Shown here piece after piece: positions 1 to 6,654 of a DNA stretch of 13,321 bases. Each line of letters opens with the position of its first letter. Position 1 is the first letter of the stretch. The stretch covers positions 1 to 13,321 of the forward strand of contig NZ_JOIY01000082.1 in NCBI RefSeq assembly GCF_000720185.1, read 5' to 3'. The DNA comes from Streptomyces sp. NRRL S-340 (lineage in GTDB: Bacteria; Actinomycetota; Actinomycetes; Streptomycetales; Streptomycetaceae). The notes beneath the pieces were generated by a model. It worked only from the letters and a program-made list of their open reading frames with translations, was not told the DNA's origin and searched no databases. The translations under genes and the position numbers were made by a program.

Positions 1-44
1 AGGCGCGCCTTCGACCAGGGCGGGCGGGCCTCCAGCCGCGACGG

Positions 45-101
45 ACGGCCTCGGTCGCCACGAACGGCCTCGGTCGCCACAGACGGCCTCGGTCGCCACA
101 G
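45..101. repeat. Three-copy 19-bp tandem repeat
   Basis: Three consecutive 19-bp units (45-63, 64-82, 83-101) share the 17-base core ACGGCCTCGGTCGCCAC and differ only in the two-base joint (GA, AG, AG). A fourth unit starts with AC at 102 and then diverges. The unit is not a multiple of three and no convincing gene covers it. It is most likely an intergenic minisatellite produced by replication slippage. The rest of 1-271 shows nothing else I can name. Confidence 0.85.
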
Positions 102-271
102 ACACGTCGACGAGGCCCAGCGGACCGTCCCCACGGACACGGTCCCCTGAGCACGGACAACGCCAGCCGCACAAGCCCGGCCTCGCGCGGGGCGGCGGAA
201 GCGGTTCGTGCGGAGGTACTGGACGGGGGTCACCTGCACCCGTCCGTTTCCCGAGGGGCCGGGTAGGGTCC

Positions 272-535
272 GTGCTCGTGAGACTCGCGATCTTCGACTT
301 GGACAGCACCCTGGTCGACCGCAGCAGTGCCGTCGCCGACGCCATGGACACTCTCAGCCACGACCACGGCTACGGCCCCGAGATCGATACCTGGCTGCTG
401 ACCGAACTCGCCGAGCGTGCCGGCTTCGACCGTCTGCGCGCCGCCTTCCCTGGGCACTTGTCTCTCGCGGTGAAGCACACCGAGGCATGCCGCTGCTCCC
501 GCCGTGGTGGCGGAGCTGACTTCATATCTGGCTGA
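272..535 (+). pseudogene. HAD-family hydrolase, N-terminal fragment
   Basis: The GTG-started frame opens with HAD motif I, FDLDSTLVDR, at residues 8-17; the first Asp is the usual nucleophile and the second the general acid of haloacid-dehalogenase-type phosphatases. A helical cap-like stretch follows to about residue 60. After AAFPGHLSLAVKHTEA the sequence turns into an Arg/Gly/Cys-rich tail and stops at 87 aa, whereas complete family members have about 200-240 aa. Motifs II (S/T), III (K) and IV (acidic pair) are missing, so the product cannot be a working phosphatase. The next 270 bases in any frame do not restore the family. I read this as a 3'-deleted gene; the family call is good, the substrate unknown. 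Confidence 0.75.
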
Positions 536-776
536 ACTCGCTGTATTGGACTGTGCCTTAGCGGTCCGAGCCAGGCAGTGCCAGCAGTTGATCACGCAGC
601 ACATCACCGCTTCGGCAACTGTGTCTCGTTAGCCGCCGACTGTGTAGAGGCCAGCCGCATGCTTGCCTTCACATGAGGCTGTCGCGGCCGGCCGGGGCCA
701 GAGAACTGCGTCGTCTGTCTTGTCCCGTCTCAGTGAAGGCGAACCACGTGGAGGCCGTGACCAGCGATGGGGCATC

Positions 777-813
777 TTGAGTGAGACGTGGTGCGGTCTG
801 ACGTCTCACTCAA
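777..813 (-). terminator. Hairpin terminator overlapping a stop codon
   Basis: A perfect 13-bp inverted repeat, TTGAGTGAGACGT (777-789) and its complement (801-813), has an 11-base loop. The TGA stop of the minus-strand 122-aa gene (810-812) lies inside the stem. No clear U-tract follows, which is normal for actinobacterial terminators. It sits where the two-gene operon to its right should end. Confidence 0.7.
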
Positions 814-1178
814 TCTGAGAATCGCGTGCCTTGCGCTGCTTCGCGCTCGGCAGTGAACTCGTCGAGGAGCTCGAACAGGATCTTGATCGCGTGCTGTTCG
901 TCCTCATGCGGAAGGCTCCAGACGTCGTCCCAGCCGTTCGGGAGGGCGATGTGGAGGACCTGGCCGGGCCAGGCGTGGTTGCAGTCGCGTCCGCGACGGG
1001 CGACGAGCCAGTCGTGCCAGCCGGCGAGCCCGCGCCCACCGTGCCGGAGAGCATGCTGGTCATAGCCGGTCAGGAACGCGGTCAGCATGTGGAACGAGGT
1101 CTTGCCGACGACCATGCCAGGCCGTTGGCCGACACAGGCGAAGTACTCGCGATCGGTCATCTCCGAGAGGGGCTTCAC
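810..1178 (-). CDS. Conserved hypothetical protein, 122 aa
   Basis: I do not recognise a named domain. The protein is compact, soluble-looking and rich in Trp and His, with no signal peptide or membrane segment. The middle (residues about 38-80) has the stretch GYDQHALRHGGRGLAGW and then WLVARRGRDCNHAWPGQVL, followed by an acidic helical end (EDEQHAIKILFELLDEF). The GC-biased third positions are those of a real gene. Its ATG overlaps the stop of the upstream 93-aa gene by 4 bases (1175-1178), so the two are almost certainly cotranscribed and translationally coupled. The small size and pairing would fit an immunity or accessory protein, but nothing in the sequence proves that. A shorter start at Met7 is possible. 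Confidence 0.75.
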   Translation of the reverse strand: MKPLSEMTDREYFACVGQRPGMVVGKTSFHMLTAFLTGYDQHALRHGGRGLAGWHDWLVARRGRDCNHAWPGQVLHIALPNGWDDVWSLPHEDEQHAIKILFELLDEFTAEREAAQGTRFSD

Positions 1179-1456
1179 GCATCCGCACCCTTCTCGTCAC
1201 TGGCGCTTTGGTCCAGTGCTGGACGAAGCCTGCTGCGGGCCGCTTGCAGACGTTCGGCATAGTCCGCCGCAAAGATCCCCGACAGCGACTTGTCGAGCGT
1301 TCCAGCAATGCGGTGAAGGTGCGCCCAGACCGCCGCGTCGTCGACGAGACGACTGAGGTCCGTCATCTGCACCTGCTCCAGCCAGTCCGACAGGACCAGC
1401 GCCTCATCCGGGGTGAGCTTGATGACGATCTCCGGATTCTCCACCCCCTCGAACAT
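1175..1456 (-). CDS. Conserved hypothetical protein, 93 aa
   Basis: I chose the ATG at 1456 (MFEGVENPEIVIKL) because the 25 residues that a longer in-frame start would add are of non-protein-like composition. The protein begins with a short beta segment and LTPDEALVLSDWLEQVQ, a helical motif I associate with small streptomycete proteins of unknown role, and continues as predicted helices to an Ala/Arg/Asp-rich tail. There is no membrane segment or signal. It overlaps the 122-aa gene downstream by ATGA, so the two form a two-gene operon closed by the hairpin at 777-813. The ribosome-binding site is poor (GGAC very close to the ATG). Function unknown. Confidence 0.7.
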   Translation of the reverse strand: MFEGVENPEIVIKLTPDEALVLSDWLEQVQMTDLSRLVDDAAVWAHLHRIAGTLDKSLSGIFAADYAERLQAARSRLRPALDQSASDEKGADA

Positions 1457-1502
1457 AGTCCGTCGACCATGCGTTGTCAGAGGTGCCTGGCAGGGTGCCG
1501 CT

Positions 1503-1728
1503 GTGGACACTGATTCCTTCTGGGAGCTCATCGAGGGGTGCCGGTGTCAGGGACGGGGCCGGGACGGACGGCTCGCGTGGCTGCGTGAAGAATTGTCGCG
1601 ACGGTCGCTTGCTGAGGTGTGCAGTTCCGGGTGCGCTCGGACGAGGTGACGCACGAAGCGTTCACGTGGGATCTGTGGGCAGCTGCGGACCGGATCTTCG
1701 GTGGCTGCTGTTCGGATGACGGGTTGAG
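1503..1728 (+). pseudogene. DUF4240 protein fragment, frameshifted and truncated
   Basis: From the GTG at 1503 the frame reads MDTDSFWELIEGCR, the typical start of DUF4240 proteins, then RDGRLAWLREELSRRSLAEV. At about 1617-1620 the reading frame breaks; the next frame continues without gap as QFRVRSDEVTHEAF, TWDLWAAADRIFGG and CSDDG. One missing G (GTGTG for GTGGTG) explains the break. After about 1728 the similarity ends and the tail of the convergent minus-strand gene begins at 1755, so roughly the second half of a family member of about 170 aa is gone. DUF4240 proteins have no established function. The frameshift plus 3' loss make a dead gene much more likely than a sequencing error alone. 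Confidence 0.75.
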
Positions 1729-1754
1729 GTCGCCTCGCCCCACCCGCCCCCGGG

Positions 1755-2309
1755 TCACGGCCCTTCCGTCGGTCGCCGGACCGCCCGCCAGCGCGGGGCG
1801 TCGTCGTCAGGGATGTCTGGAGAAGCGAAGTGGAACGGCACACCAAGGTGGCTGGCCAGCGTCCGGCCGGCCTTGGTGGCAGCGTCGCCGGGAGGAGCAC
1901 CGCCTGGGCGTCGGTAGACGGTCGCCAGGTGCCCCTCCCCCTCTGGGGCATCCAAGACCGCGAGCAGGACAACGAACCAGTCGTGCACGGTGTCGCCGTC
2001 CCACAGTGCCTCCACCGCCGCCACGCGACCTGGGAGAGCCGCGGCGCGAGCCTCAAGTGAGGGGAGGTCGAGCGGATCCGGAAGTGTGTGCTGCACTCGG
2101 TCACCAAGAGCCTCATACCGCGCGTGGACCACCCGCTCGGCCTCGTGCAGCCCTACCCCCAGAGGGCGCAGCGCCTCCCAGACGGACCTGACCGCGGACA
2201 GTCGACGATCGCGCAGTACATCGGCATCGACCTGTCGGCAGGTCCGTTCGTCCAGATAGGCCCACCAGCCGCTCATGCGGCCACCGGCCGGGGTTTCAGG
2301 GCGCGTCAT
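1755..2309 (-). CDS. Hypothetical protein, 184 aa
   Basis: A long minus-strand frame with strongly GC-biased third positions and protein-like composition. The start at 2309 gives 184 aa; an in-frame ATG at 2276 (MSGWWAYLDERTC) gives 173 aa and is equally plausible, as neither has a strong ribosome-binding site. Visible features are two aromatic clusters (SGWWAYL and VHDWFVVLLAVLDAP), an amphipathic helical middle rich in Arg and Leu, and an acidic turn near the end (SPDIPDDDAPRW). There is no signal peptide, membrane span or known catalytic motif. It stands alone: the debris of the DUF4240 gene converges on its 3' end. Function not recognised. Confidence 0.65.
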   Translation of the reverse strand: MTRPETPAGGRMSGWWAYLDERTCRQVDADVLRDRRLSAVRSVWEALRPLGVGLHEAERVVHARYEALGDRVQHTLPDPLDLPSLEARAAALPGRVAAVEALWDGDTVHDWFVVLLAVLDAPEGEGHLATVYRRPGGAPPGDAATKAGRTLASHLGVPFHFASPDIPDDDAPRWRAVRRPTEGP

Positions 2310-2396
2310 AGGCCCGAACCTACGTCAGGGTGCAGCGCGCCACCCGGCCGCCCCCTGCTGTCGAATCTCAGGTCCTGGCTCACTTTCCGTGAATAA

Positions 2397-2552
2397 TCAC
2401 GCGGAGTGCCGTTTGTCGGGCAGCAGGGGCCTCGGGAAGCTGCCTGGAAATGATTCGTCCCCAGTACGGGGTGGCTGACAGTTCGGCCCGTGGAAGAAGT
2501 AGTGCTCCGGCTGGAAGAGTTTCCCATCGATCTCGGACGTGGCTGTGCTCAG
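2397..2552 (-). CDS. Possible small protein, 51 aa, with CTG at its start
   Basis: Directly after the 63-aa remnant, a frame reads STATSEIDGKLFQPEHYFF then HGPNCQPPRTGDESFPG and ends at a TGA. Codons in the first half are GC-biased as in real genes. The codon at the 4-base overlap with the preceding stop is CTG (CTGA where ATGA or GTGA would be usual), which suggests a mutated start; no ATG, GTG or TTG lies nearby in frame. It was probably the second gene of a tiny operon. Family not recognised. Confidence 0.35.
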   Translation of the reverse strand: MSTATSEIDGKLFQPEHYFFHGPNCQPPRTGDESFPGSFPRPLLPDKRHSA

Positions 2553-2738
2553 TGTGTCGTGCCTGCGTCGATGGCCTGCAGGCCCAGGGTGTCCATGATC
2601 TTCAGGACCAGGTTTCGGCGAGTTCCGGGACGGCCTCACCCAACGTCTCTGCCAGGGCGTCCTGGGGATCCAGGCCGCCTGCAGGTAGAGGGTTTCGGCA
2701 CCTTCCAGGCCCCCCACGAAAACTCGTATCTTCGCCAT
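2549..2738 (-). pseudogene. Small-protein gene (about 63 aa) with two frameshifts
   Basis: Joining three frames gives one continuous, helix-rich protein: MAKIRVFVGGLEGAETLYLQ, then AAWDPQDALAETLGEAVPEL, then AENLVLKIMDTLGLQAIDAG and a short end before TGA. The joins are at 2670-2671 (a G missing from GGG on the coding strand) and at 2613-2615 (an A missing from AAAA). The 190-nt span plus two bases equals exactly 64 codons, stop included, which supports the reconstruction. The product would be a small soluble protein of unknown role, with its stop overlapping the next small frame. Either the gene is inactivated or two bases are missing in the assembly. Confidence 0.5.
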
Positions 2739-2754
2739 CTTGACCGGTGCCTGG

Positions 2755-2995
2755 CGTCGCGGCGGTAAAGGGTGACGGGAACGAGAGATGATGCACCTTG
2801 GATTCCCGCATACCCCGCCTGCGTCGCAAGCTCGGGCGGCCTGGCGGGCGCGGTCGCTGCGGATGAGGTAGCGCAGGCGGGTTATCACGCCGCGCCGCGT
2901 CGTGACCGGGGTGGTGATGAATCCGGCGAGCTGGTGCGGTCCAGGCGGCGGGCGACGGCTTCTCGGCCCTTGATGCCGCGGGTTCCGTAACAGGC
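2755..2995 (-). pseudogene. Eroded coding remnant, family unknown
   Basis: Upstream of the 63-aa remnant and on the same strand, three frames carry short protein-like pieces: GIKGREAVARRLD, then HQLAGFITTPVTTRRGV and ITRLRYLIRSDRARQAARA, then ELATQAGYAGIQGASSLVPV and TLYRRDARHR. Each has sensible codon use only over part of the region, as expected of a gene broken by frameshifts. The basic, Arg-rich helices would fit a DNA-binding protein but I cannot assign a family. Confidence in the exact joins is low. Confidence 0.3.
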
Positions 2996-3143
2996 CGAAC
3001 TCGAGGACTCACTACCGCTCGCGCGGAAAGGACGCCGCAGGCGGGGCGCGGGCCGAAGGGGCTGCTTGTGATCTGACAGGCCGTCGGCCAGACCGCTTCG
3101 GTCCCCTTTCCGCACCGAAAGGACGTGCTGATCGAGGTCCGGG

Positions 3144-3908
3144 TCACGGCGCCGCCGGAATGTCATTTATTCCGCTGGCTTCGCCCGTGCAGGCGTAATC
3201 GATGATATTACTGAGTGGAATGTAGTAGTTTCCGAGGTTTCGATAGTTCTGGTCGGCGAATCTGCCATATTTGGCGAGGCGTGCATCGCTTGCCCGCTTG
3301 GTCAGATCGACAACGCTGCGCCATTCATTGATGTGAGCGGCATATGTTGCTGTGTCCGTATCCGCTACTTGCGCCCGCAGCGGCGTGGCCTGATTACAGA
3401 TTTCCTGGTTGCTCACGTCGGCCGAGTCACCGGAGGAGAAAGTGCCGGCCAGCACGTAGCCGACGAAGGACAGCAGCGCTGCCAGTACGACTGCGAACGC
3501 CAGTAGAGATGTGCGGGCCGTGCGCGTGTTGTTGATCGTCAGCGGGCCCAGGGAGATCTGACTCTTGCCCAACCTGTTTCCGCTTCCCAGAACCACGCTG
3601 TGCGCGATCGAGCTCGGCCGGTGTGCCGGCGGGGGTCCTGCGACGGCTGCGGCCAGTTGGGCCATGAAGGCGCCATCGCCATCGAGCTCTCGCGCCAGGA
3701 CGGACCGCAATGAATCGACGGCCGCTGGGTCTTGCGGACTTTCGTCGACCTGCGCCAGAGCCGTGCGGCCTTCTTGTGAATGGGTGAGTTTTCGACGAAC
3801 AAGGTCGACCACTATTGCCGCCGTACCGCTCGCTATTCCGGTAGCGGCACTGTCGGATGCCTTGGTGACGATTTCCACGACTGTCGATAACAGACCGTCT
3901 GATTCCAT
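3144..3908 (-). CDS. Single-pass membrane protein of unknown function, 254 aa
   Basis: The ATG at 3908 is chosen because GGGAGAGG (3913-3920, complement) lies four bases upstream; a longer frame to 4052 lacks such a site. Residues 1-40 form an Ala/Val-rich amphipathic helix (MESDGLLSTVVEIVTKASDS). Residues 58-90 form a second helical unit (AAVDSLRSVLARELDGDG). Residues 100-127 are a Gly/Asn-rich beta-type stretch (VVLGSGNRLGKSQISLGP, then LTINNT). One membrane span follows at about 133-156. The C-terminal part (157-254) has two Cys (172 and 240) that could pair if exported, and ends in an aromatic helix. The layout of N-terminal helices, G/N-rich linker and membrane anchor resembles adaptor-like actinobacterial proteins seen near NTPase or protease conflict genes, but no partner is present here. 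Function not assigned. Confidence 0.75.
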   Translation of the reverse strand: MESDGLLSTVVEIVTKASDSAATGIASGTAAIVVDLVRRKLTHSQEGRTALAQVDESPQDPAAVDSLRSVLARELDGDGAFMAQLAAAVAGPPPAHRPSSIAHSVVLGSGNRLGKSQISLGPLTINNTRTARTSLLAFAVVLAALLSFVGYVLAGTFSSGDSADVSNQEICNQATPLRAQVADTDTATYAAHINEWRSVVDLTKRASDARLAKYGRFADQNYRNLGNYYIPLSNIIDYACTGEASGINDIPAAP

Positions 3909-4078
3909 GACGCCTCTCCCGATCTCACACGGGGTAGCAGTCCCCTCGGCCTTCATCTGGGCCCAACGGCCTGTCACGCCCAGGTTCTTGATGTTCACTC
4001 CGGCCCTCTGCACTCCGATGTCCGAGACGTCTTGTGGGAGGCAAAGACCCACCAGGATCCTACCGTTGGCGGGCCGTC

Positions 4079-4724
4079 ATGGAGCGTGCGTCTCAGTCCT
4101 CGTTCCGATGCCTCGGGGTGGAGGTACCAGGAGACGGGCGGACAGGTCGAGGGGAGCGGCCCCCCGTCCGCGACGCCCTCACCCAGCTGCCCGTGCGCGA
4201 GGAAAACCGCACCGGCTACCAGCGCTCCAAGTTCAAGCACTGGATCGGCGCCGACCGCGACGGCTGCAACACCCGTGCCGAGATCGTCAAGGCCGAGGCT
4301 GCCGTCACCGTTCCCGAGCAGGGCCCGAACTGCCGTCTCACCGGCGGCGTCTGGTACTCCCCCTGCGACGGCCACTACATCGAAGACCCAGCGGCCTGGA
4401 CATCGACCACCTCGTCCCCCTCGCCGAAGCCTGGGACTCCGGCGCCCCATCCTGGACGGCCGCGGAACGCGAGGCCTACGCCAACGACCTCAGAGACGAC
4501 CGCGACCTCATCGGCGTCTCAGCCGCCTCCGACCACTCAAAAGCCGACCAGGACCCCTCCACCCGGCTCCCCCGGCCGCCGGCTACCACTGCACCTACAT
4601 CACCGACTGGATCGCCGACAAGACCCGCTGGAGCCTGACCATCGACACCCCTGAACAGACCGCGCCGGCCGACGTCCTCGAAGACTGCCCCGACACCTCG
4701 ATCGCCATCACCCTCGCCCGGTAG
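4079..4724 (+). pseudogene. Secreted-type HNH (DUF1524-like) endonuclease, decayed
   Basis: Three frames together give a recognisable nuclease of the streptomycete HNH family: DALTQLPVREENRTGYQR and FKHWIGADRDGCNTRAE (from about 4167), GVWYSPCDGHYIEDP, LDIDHLVPLAEAWDSGA, AYANDLRDDRDLIGV, then AGYHCTYITDWIADKTRW and a normal C-terminus ending SIAITLAR. The core DHLVPLAEAW motif is intact. Frame breaks at 4387-4389 and 4569-4573 are each explained by one missing C in a C run. Family members normally carry a signal peptide, and none is visible in any frame upstream. Two usually conserved residues look altered: Asp in SDHSKADQDP where Asn is usual, and Arg in PSTRLP where Trp is usual. I judge this an inactive nuclease gene; the ATG at 4079 is only a nominal start. 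Confidence 0.8.
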
Positions 4725-4794
4725 GTGGGGCGCGGGCAGTTCCGTCCCGGCTCGGCACCTCAGCGCCGCGGTAAATCGTGATCTTGCTGGTGTT

Positions 4795-4833
4795 GAGCGC
4801 TTCAGATGGCGGGCCTCGCCGCCTGAACAGCTC
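4795..4833 (+). terminator. Stem-loop, copy 1 of a repeated hairpin
   Basis: GAGC, TTCAG and GGCG on the left arm pair with CGCC, CTGAA and GCTC on the right, separated by two-base internal loops and closed by a 5-base loop (4812-4816). It lies 70 bases after the stop of the HNH remnant and 150 bases before the DUF4328 gene. A near-copy follows that gene at 5723. It may be a terminator or a repeated protein or RNA motif. Confidence 0.6.
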
Positions 4834-4982
4834 GATGTGAGCCGTCCTTCGGTCACGCGCCCCGTGCCGGGCCGGTCCTGCAGATTTGCCATGGACGGCC
4901 CGCCCGCGGCTGGCGTATCTTCCCTCAGCGCGCGCTCTTCCGCGGGCGATTCCGTTTCCGTGCCTGTGGGGGGCCCATCGTC

Positions 4983-5687
4983 ATGTCCGCATCCAGCGAT
5001 GTCTGTCCGCGGCCCGCGCTGCCCAACCGGGTACCGCGGTCACCGCGCGGCCTCCTGGCCGGTCTGTCGGCGCTGCTCGCGGCCGTCGCCCTCAGCGACC
5101 TGTTCGCCGTCTACGCCGGCGTCCGGGCATACATGCTGATCGACGAGGACCGGGGCCTCGTTTTTGCCTCTCAGCAGGAGCTGGACCGTGCCGACGCGCT
5201 GTACCAGACGGCAGGACAGCTCCAGATCGCCACGTTCCTTGCCTGCGCGCTCGTCTTCATCGTCTGGTTCCACTGGATGCGCCGGAACGCCGGGGTGCTC
5301 GGGCCGGACCGGTTCCGCAACGGCCCCAGCTGGGCGATCGGGTCCTGGTTCATCCCGCTGGCGAACCTCTGGATGCCCTATCGGGTCGCCGTCGACATGT
5401 GGGGGGCCAGCACGCGGCTGCCGGCCGACGGCGAGCCGTACAAGGTCTCTTTCTGGCCGGTGAACCTGTGGTGGGGCCTGTTCCTCGCCACGACCCTGTT
5501 CAACCGGTACGCCTCGCAGCGCTATCAGGACGCCGAAACCCTCGGAGGCATCCGGGACGCCGTGCTTCAGGTGATAGCGGCCGACATCCTGGACATCGCC
5601 GCGGCGGCGGCCGCAGTGCACTTCGCGGTCCGGCTGACGGCCATGCAGCGGCTGAAGGCGGCCGAGGGGCCGTACAGCTCCGCCTGA
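4983..5687 (+). CDS. DUF4328 domain membrane protein, 234 aa
   Basis: The ATG at 4983 follows a G-rich ribosome-binding site (GGGGGG) at good spacing. The protein has a basic, Pro-rich N-terminus, a first membrane span at about residues 24-46, a second at about 78-98, and the DUF4328 signature from about residue 116 (WAIGSWFIPLANLWMPYR, then VAVDMWGAS), which is hydrophobic and includes or borders a third span. Further spans lie near 158-174 and 190-218. The short C-terminus is likely cytoplasmic. The domain is common in streptomycete membrane proteins and its biochemical role is not established. The gene stands alone, flanked on both sides by the same type of stem-loop (4795-4833 and 5723-5762). 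Frame and codon use are intact, in contrast to its decayed left neighbour. Confidence 0.9.
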   Translation: MSASSDVCPRPALPNRVPRSPRGLLAGLSALLAAVALSDLFAVYAGVRAYMLIDEDRGLVFASQQELDRADALYQTAGQLQIATFLACALVFIVWFHWMRRNAGVLGPDRFRNGPSWAIGSWFIPLANLWMPYRVAVDMWGASTRLPADGEPYKVSFWPVNLWWGLFLATTLFNRYASQRYQDAETLGGIRDAVLQVIAADILDIAAAAAAVHFAVRLTAMQRLKAAEGPYSSA

Positions 5688-5722
5688 ACCGATCCGGGGC
5701 AGATCCAAAATCCAGTGATACC

Positions 5723-5762
5723 GAGCGCTTCAGCTGGCGAAGCCCGCCAACTGAAGCAGCTG
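5723..5762 (+). terminator. Stem-loop, copy 2 of a repeated hairpin
   Basis: It begins 36 bases after the DUF4328 stop. It repeats the scheme of 4795-4833: GAGCGCTTCAG, two bases, GGCG, five-base loop, CGCC, two bases, CTGAA, then GC and GCT. The left arm starts with the same 11 bases as copy 1, while the loop differs completely. Position suggests transcription termination for DUF4328, but the conservation between copies is higher than a terminator needs. Confidence 0.6.
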
Positions 5763-5944
5763 GGCCCCCAGGAGGGCGCCGCCGAAAGCGGCGACCGGCA
5801 CCGCGCGCGGAGCGCCTGCCCGAAGGAGCGCAAACACACACCCACCGGCCGGCGTAGGCGCCGTTCCCGACCGTCCCCCGGCACCGGGCAGGCCGAGGTC
5901 GACGCCTTCCCCGCGTACGCCTCCCTCACCCCGCTCTGCTGATA

Positions 5945-5990
5945 CGGGAGGGGCCCGGCACGCTGCTGAGCGAGCGCCGGGCCCCTCCCG
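5945..5990. terminator. Strong bidirectional terminator hairpin
   Basis: A perfect 15-bp stem (CGGGAGGGGCCCGGC at 5945-5959 with its complement at 5976-5990) encloses a 16-base loop. It sits 15 bases past the stop of the minus-strand secreted-protein gene and downstream of the plus-strand DUF4328 region, so it can end transcription from both sides. The stretch 5763-5944 between it and the repeated hairpin shows no gene I can support. Confidence 0.85.
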
Positions 5991-6004
5991 CGTCACCGCG
6001 TGGC

Positions 6005-6654
6005 CTACAGGCCGCCACGCTTGGACGGGAATCCGTGCAAGACAGCCACCACCTGGTCCGGGTGCTCCGGGTCGACAAGGTCCACCGGCTTCTCCAACTG
6101 GTACAGGTCTCCGCGGGCCGGATACTGCGTGAGCGTGGCGTGCAGGACCATCGGCTCCCTGCTCACCAGCACGAGCGGCTCCGAGTCAGGCTCCTCGATC
6201 GTGGCCGTGAACGGGATCACGTCGCGTTCTTCGAACCGCGGTGGGAACTGCTGTGTCACCCGCAGGGTGCTTTGGGCGTCGGTGTCCACATCGCTCTGTT
6301 CGAAGGTCACTGTTCCCCCGTCAGGGAGTTCCGCCGTGACGCGGAACCCGACGTTCCTCAGCCGGACGCTGTTGACCGGGTCGGACGGGTCGACGTCGAC
6401 GCGCTGCCTGATGCCGCCCCTGAAGTCGAGACTCACACGGCGCGTCCCGATCTGGAACGGGGTGTCGATCGCGAGCATCGAGGAGGGGACCTCCGCCCGA
6501 TGGGCGGAAGCCCGGCGACGCGGTGCGCGACGGGGTGCGCGACGGAGGACGGAACCGCCGGCGCAGCCGTGGCTGTGCCCATGGCGGCAGGACACGCGGC
6601 AAGGGCCAGCAGGGCGGTACAGGCTGCGAACACACTGCGCGAACGAGGGGACAT
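6005..6654 (-). pseudogene. Secreted protein gene with frameshift after the signal peptide
   Basis: The ATG at 6654 has GGAGGA just upstream and starts a classical signal peptide: MSPRSRSVFAACTALLALAA, then CPAAMGTATAAPA with cleavage likely after an AxA site. This frame runs to PVAHRVAGLPPIG and then turns into Arg/Ser/Pro nonsense. The neighbouring frame takes over as AEVPSSMLAIDTPFQIGTRR and stays protein-like to the stop at 6005. One missing base in the C run at 6496-6498 (plus strand) joins them into about 216 aa. The mature part is beta-rich (VSLDFRGGIRQRVDVDP, NVGFRVTAELPDGGTVTF) with no Cys, suggesting a small exported beta-sandwich. A 12-bp near-repeat on the plus strand around 6522-6545 encodes the repeated PVAH/RVA segment. 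The protein family is not recognised. It is either inactivated or an assembly error. Confidence 0.65.

Noticed and set aside
45..101. Possible CRISPR array
   Set aside because: The 19-bp units are directly adjacent with only two variable bases between cores, so there are no spacers.
487..632. Helical plus-strand frame (AELTSYLAELAVLDCALAV) after the HAD fragment
   Set aside because: It has no start codon context, mixed codon use and no recognisable family; it could be a fusion remnant but cannot be supported.
3565..4638. Long plus-strand open frame of 357 codons
   Set aside because: Its first part is antisense to the 254-aa membrane protein gene and its middle is Arg/Pro nonsense; only the part from about 4390 to 4570 is real, as one frame of the broken HNH nuclease.
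4886..5857. Plus-strand open frame of 323 codons overlapping DUF4328
   Set aside because: Arg/Pro/Gly-rich composition and a clear DUF4328 protein in the other frame show it is a shadow caused by high GC.
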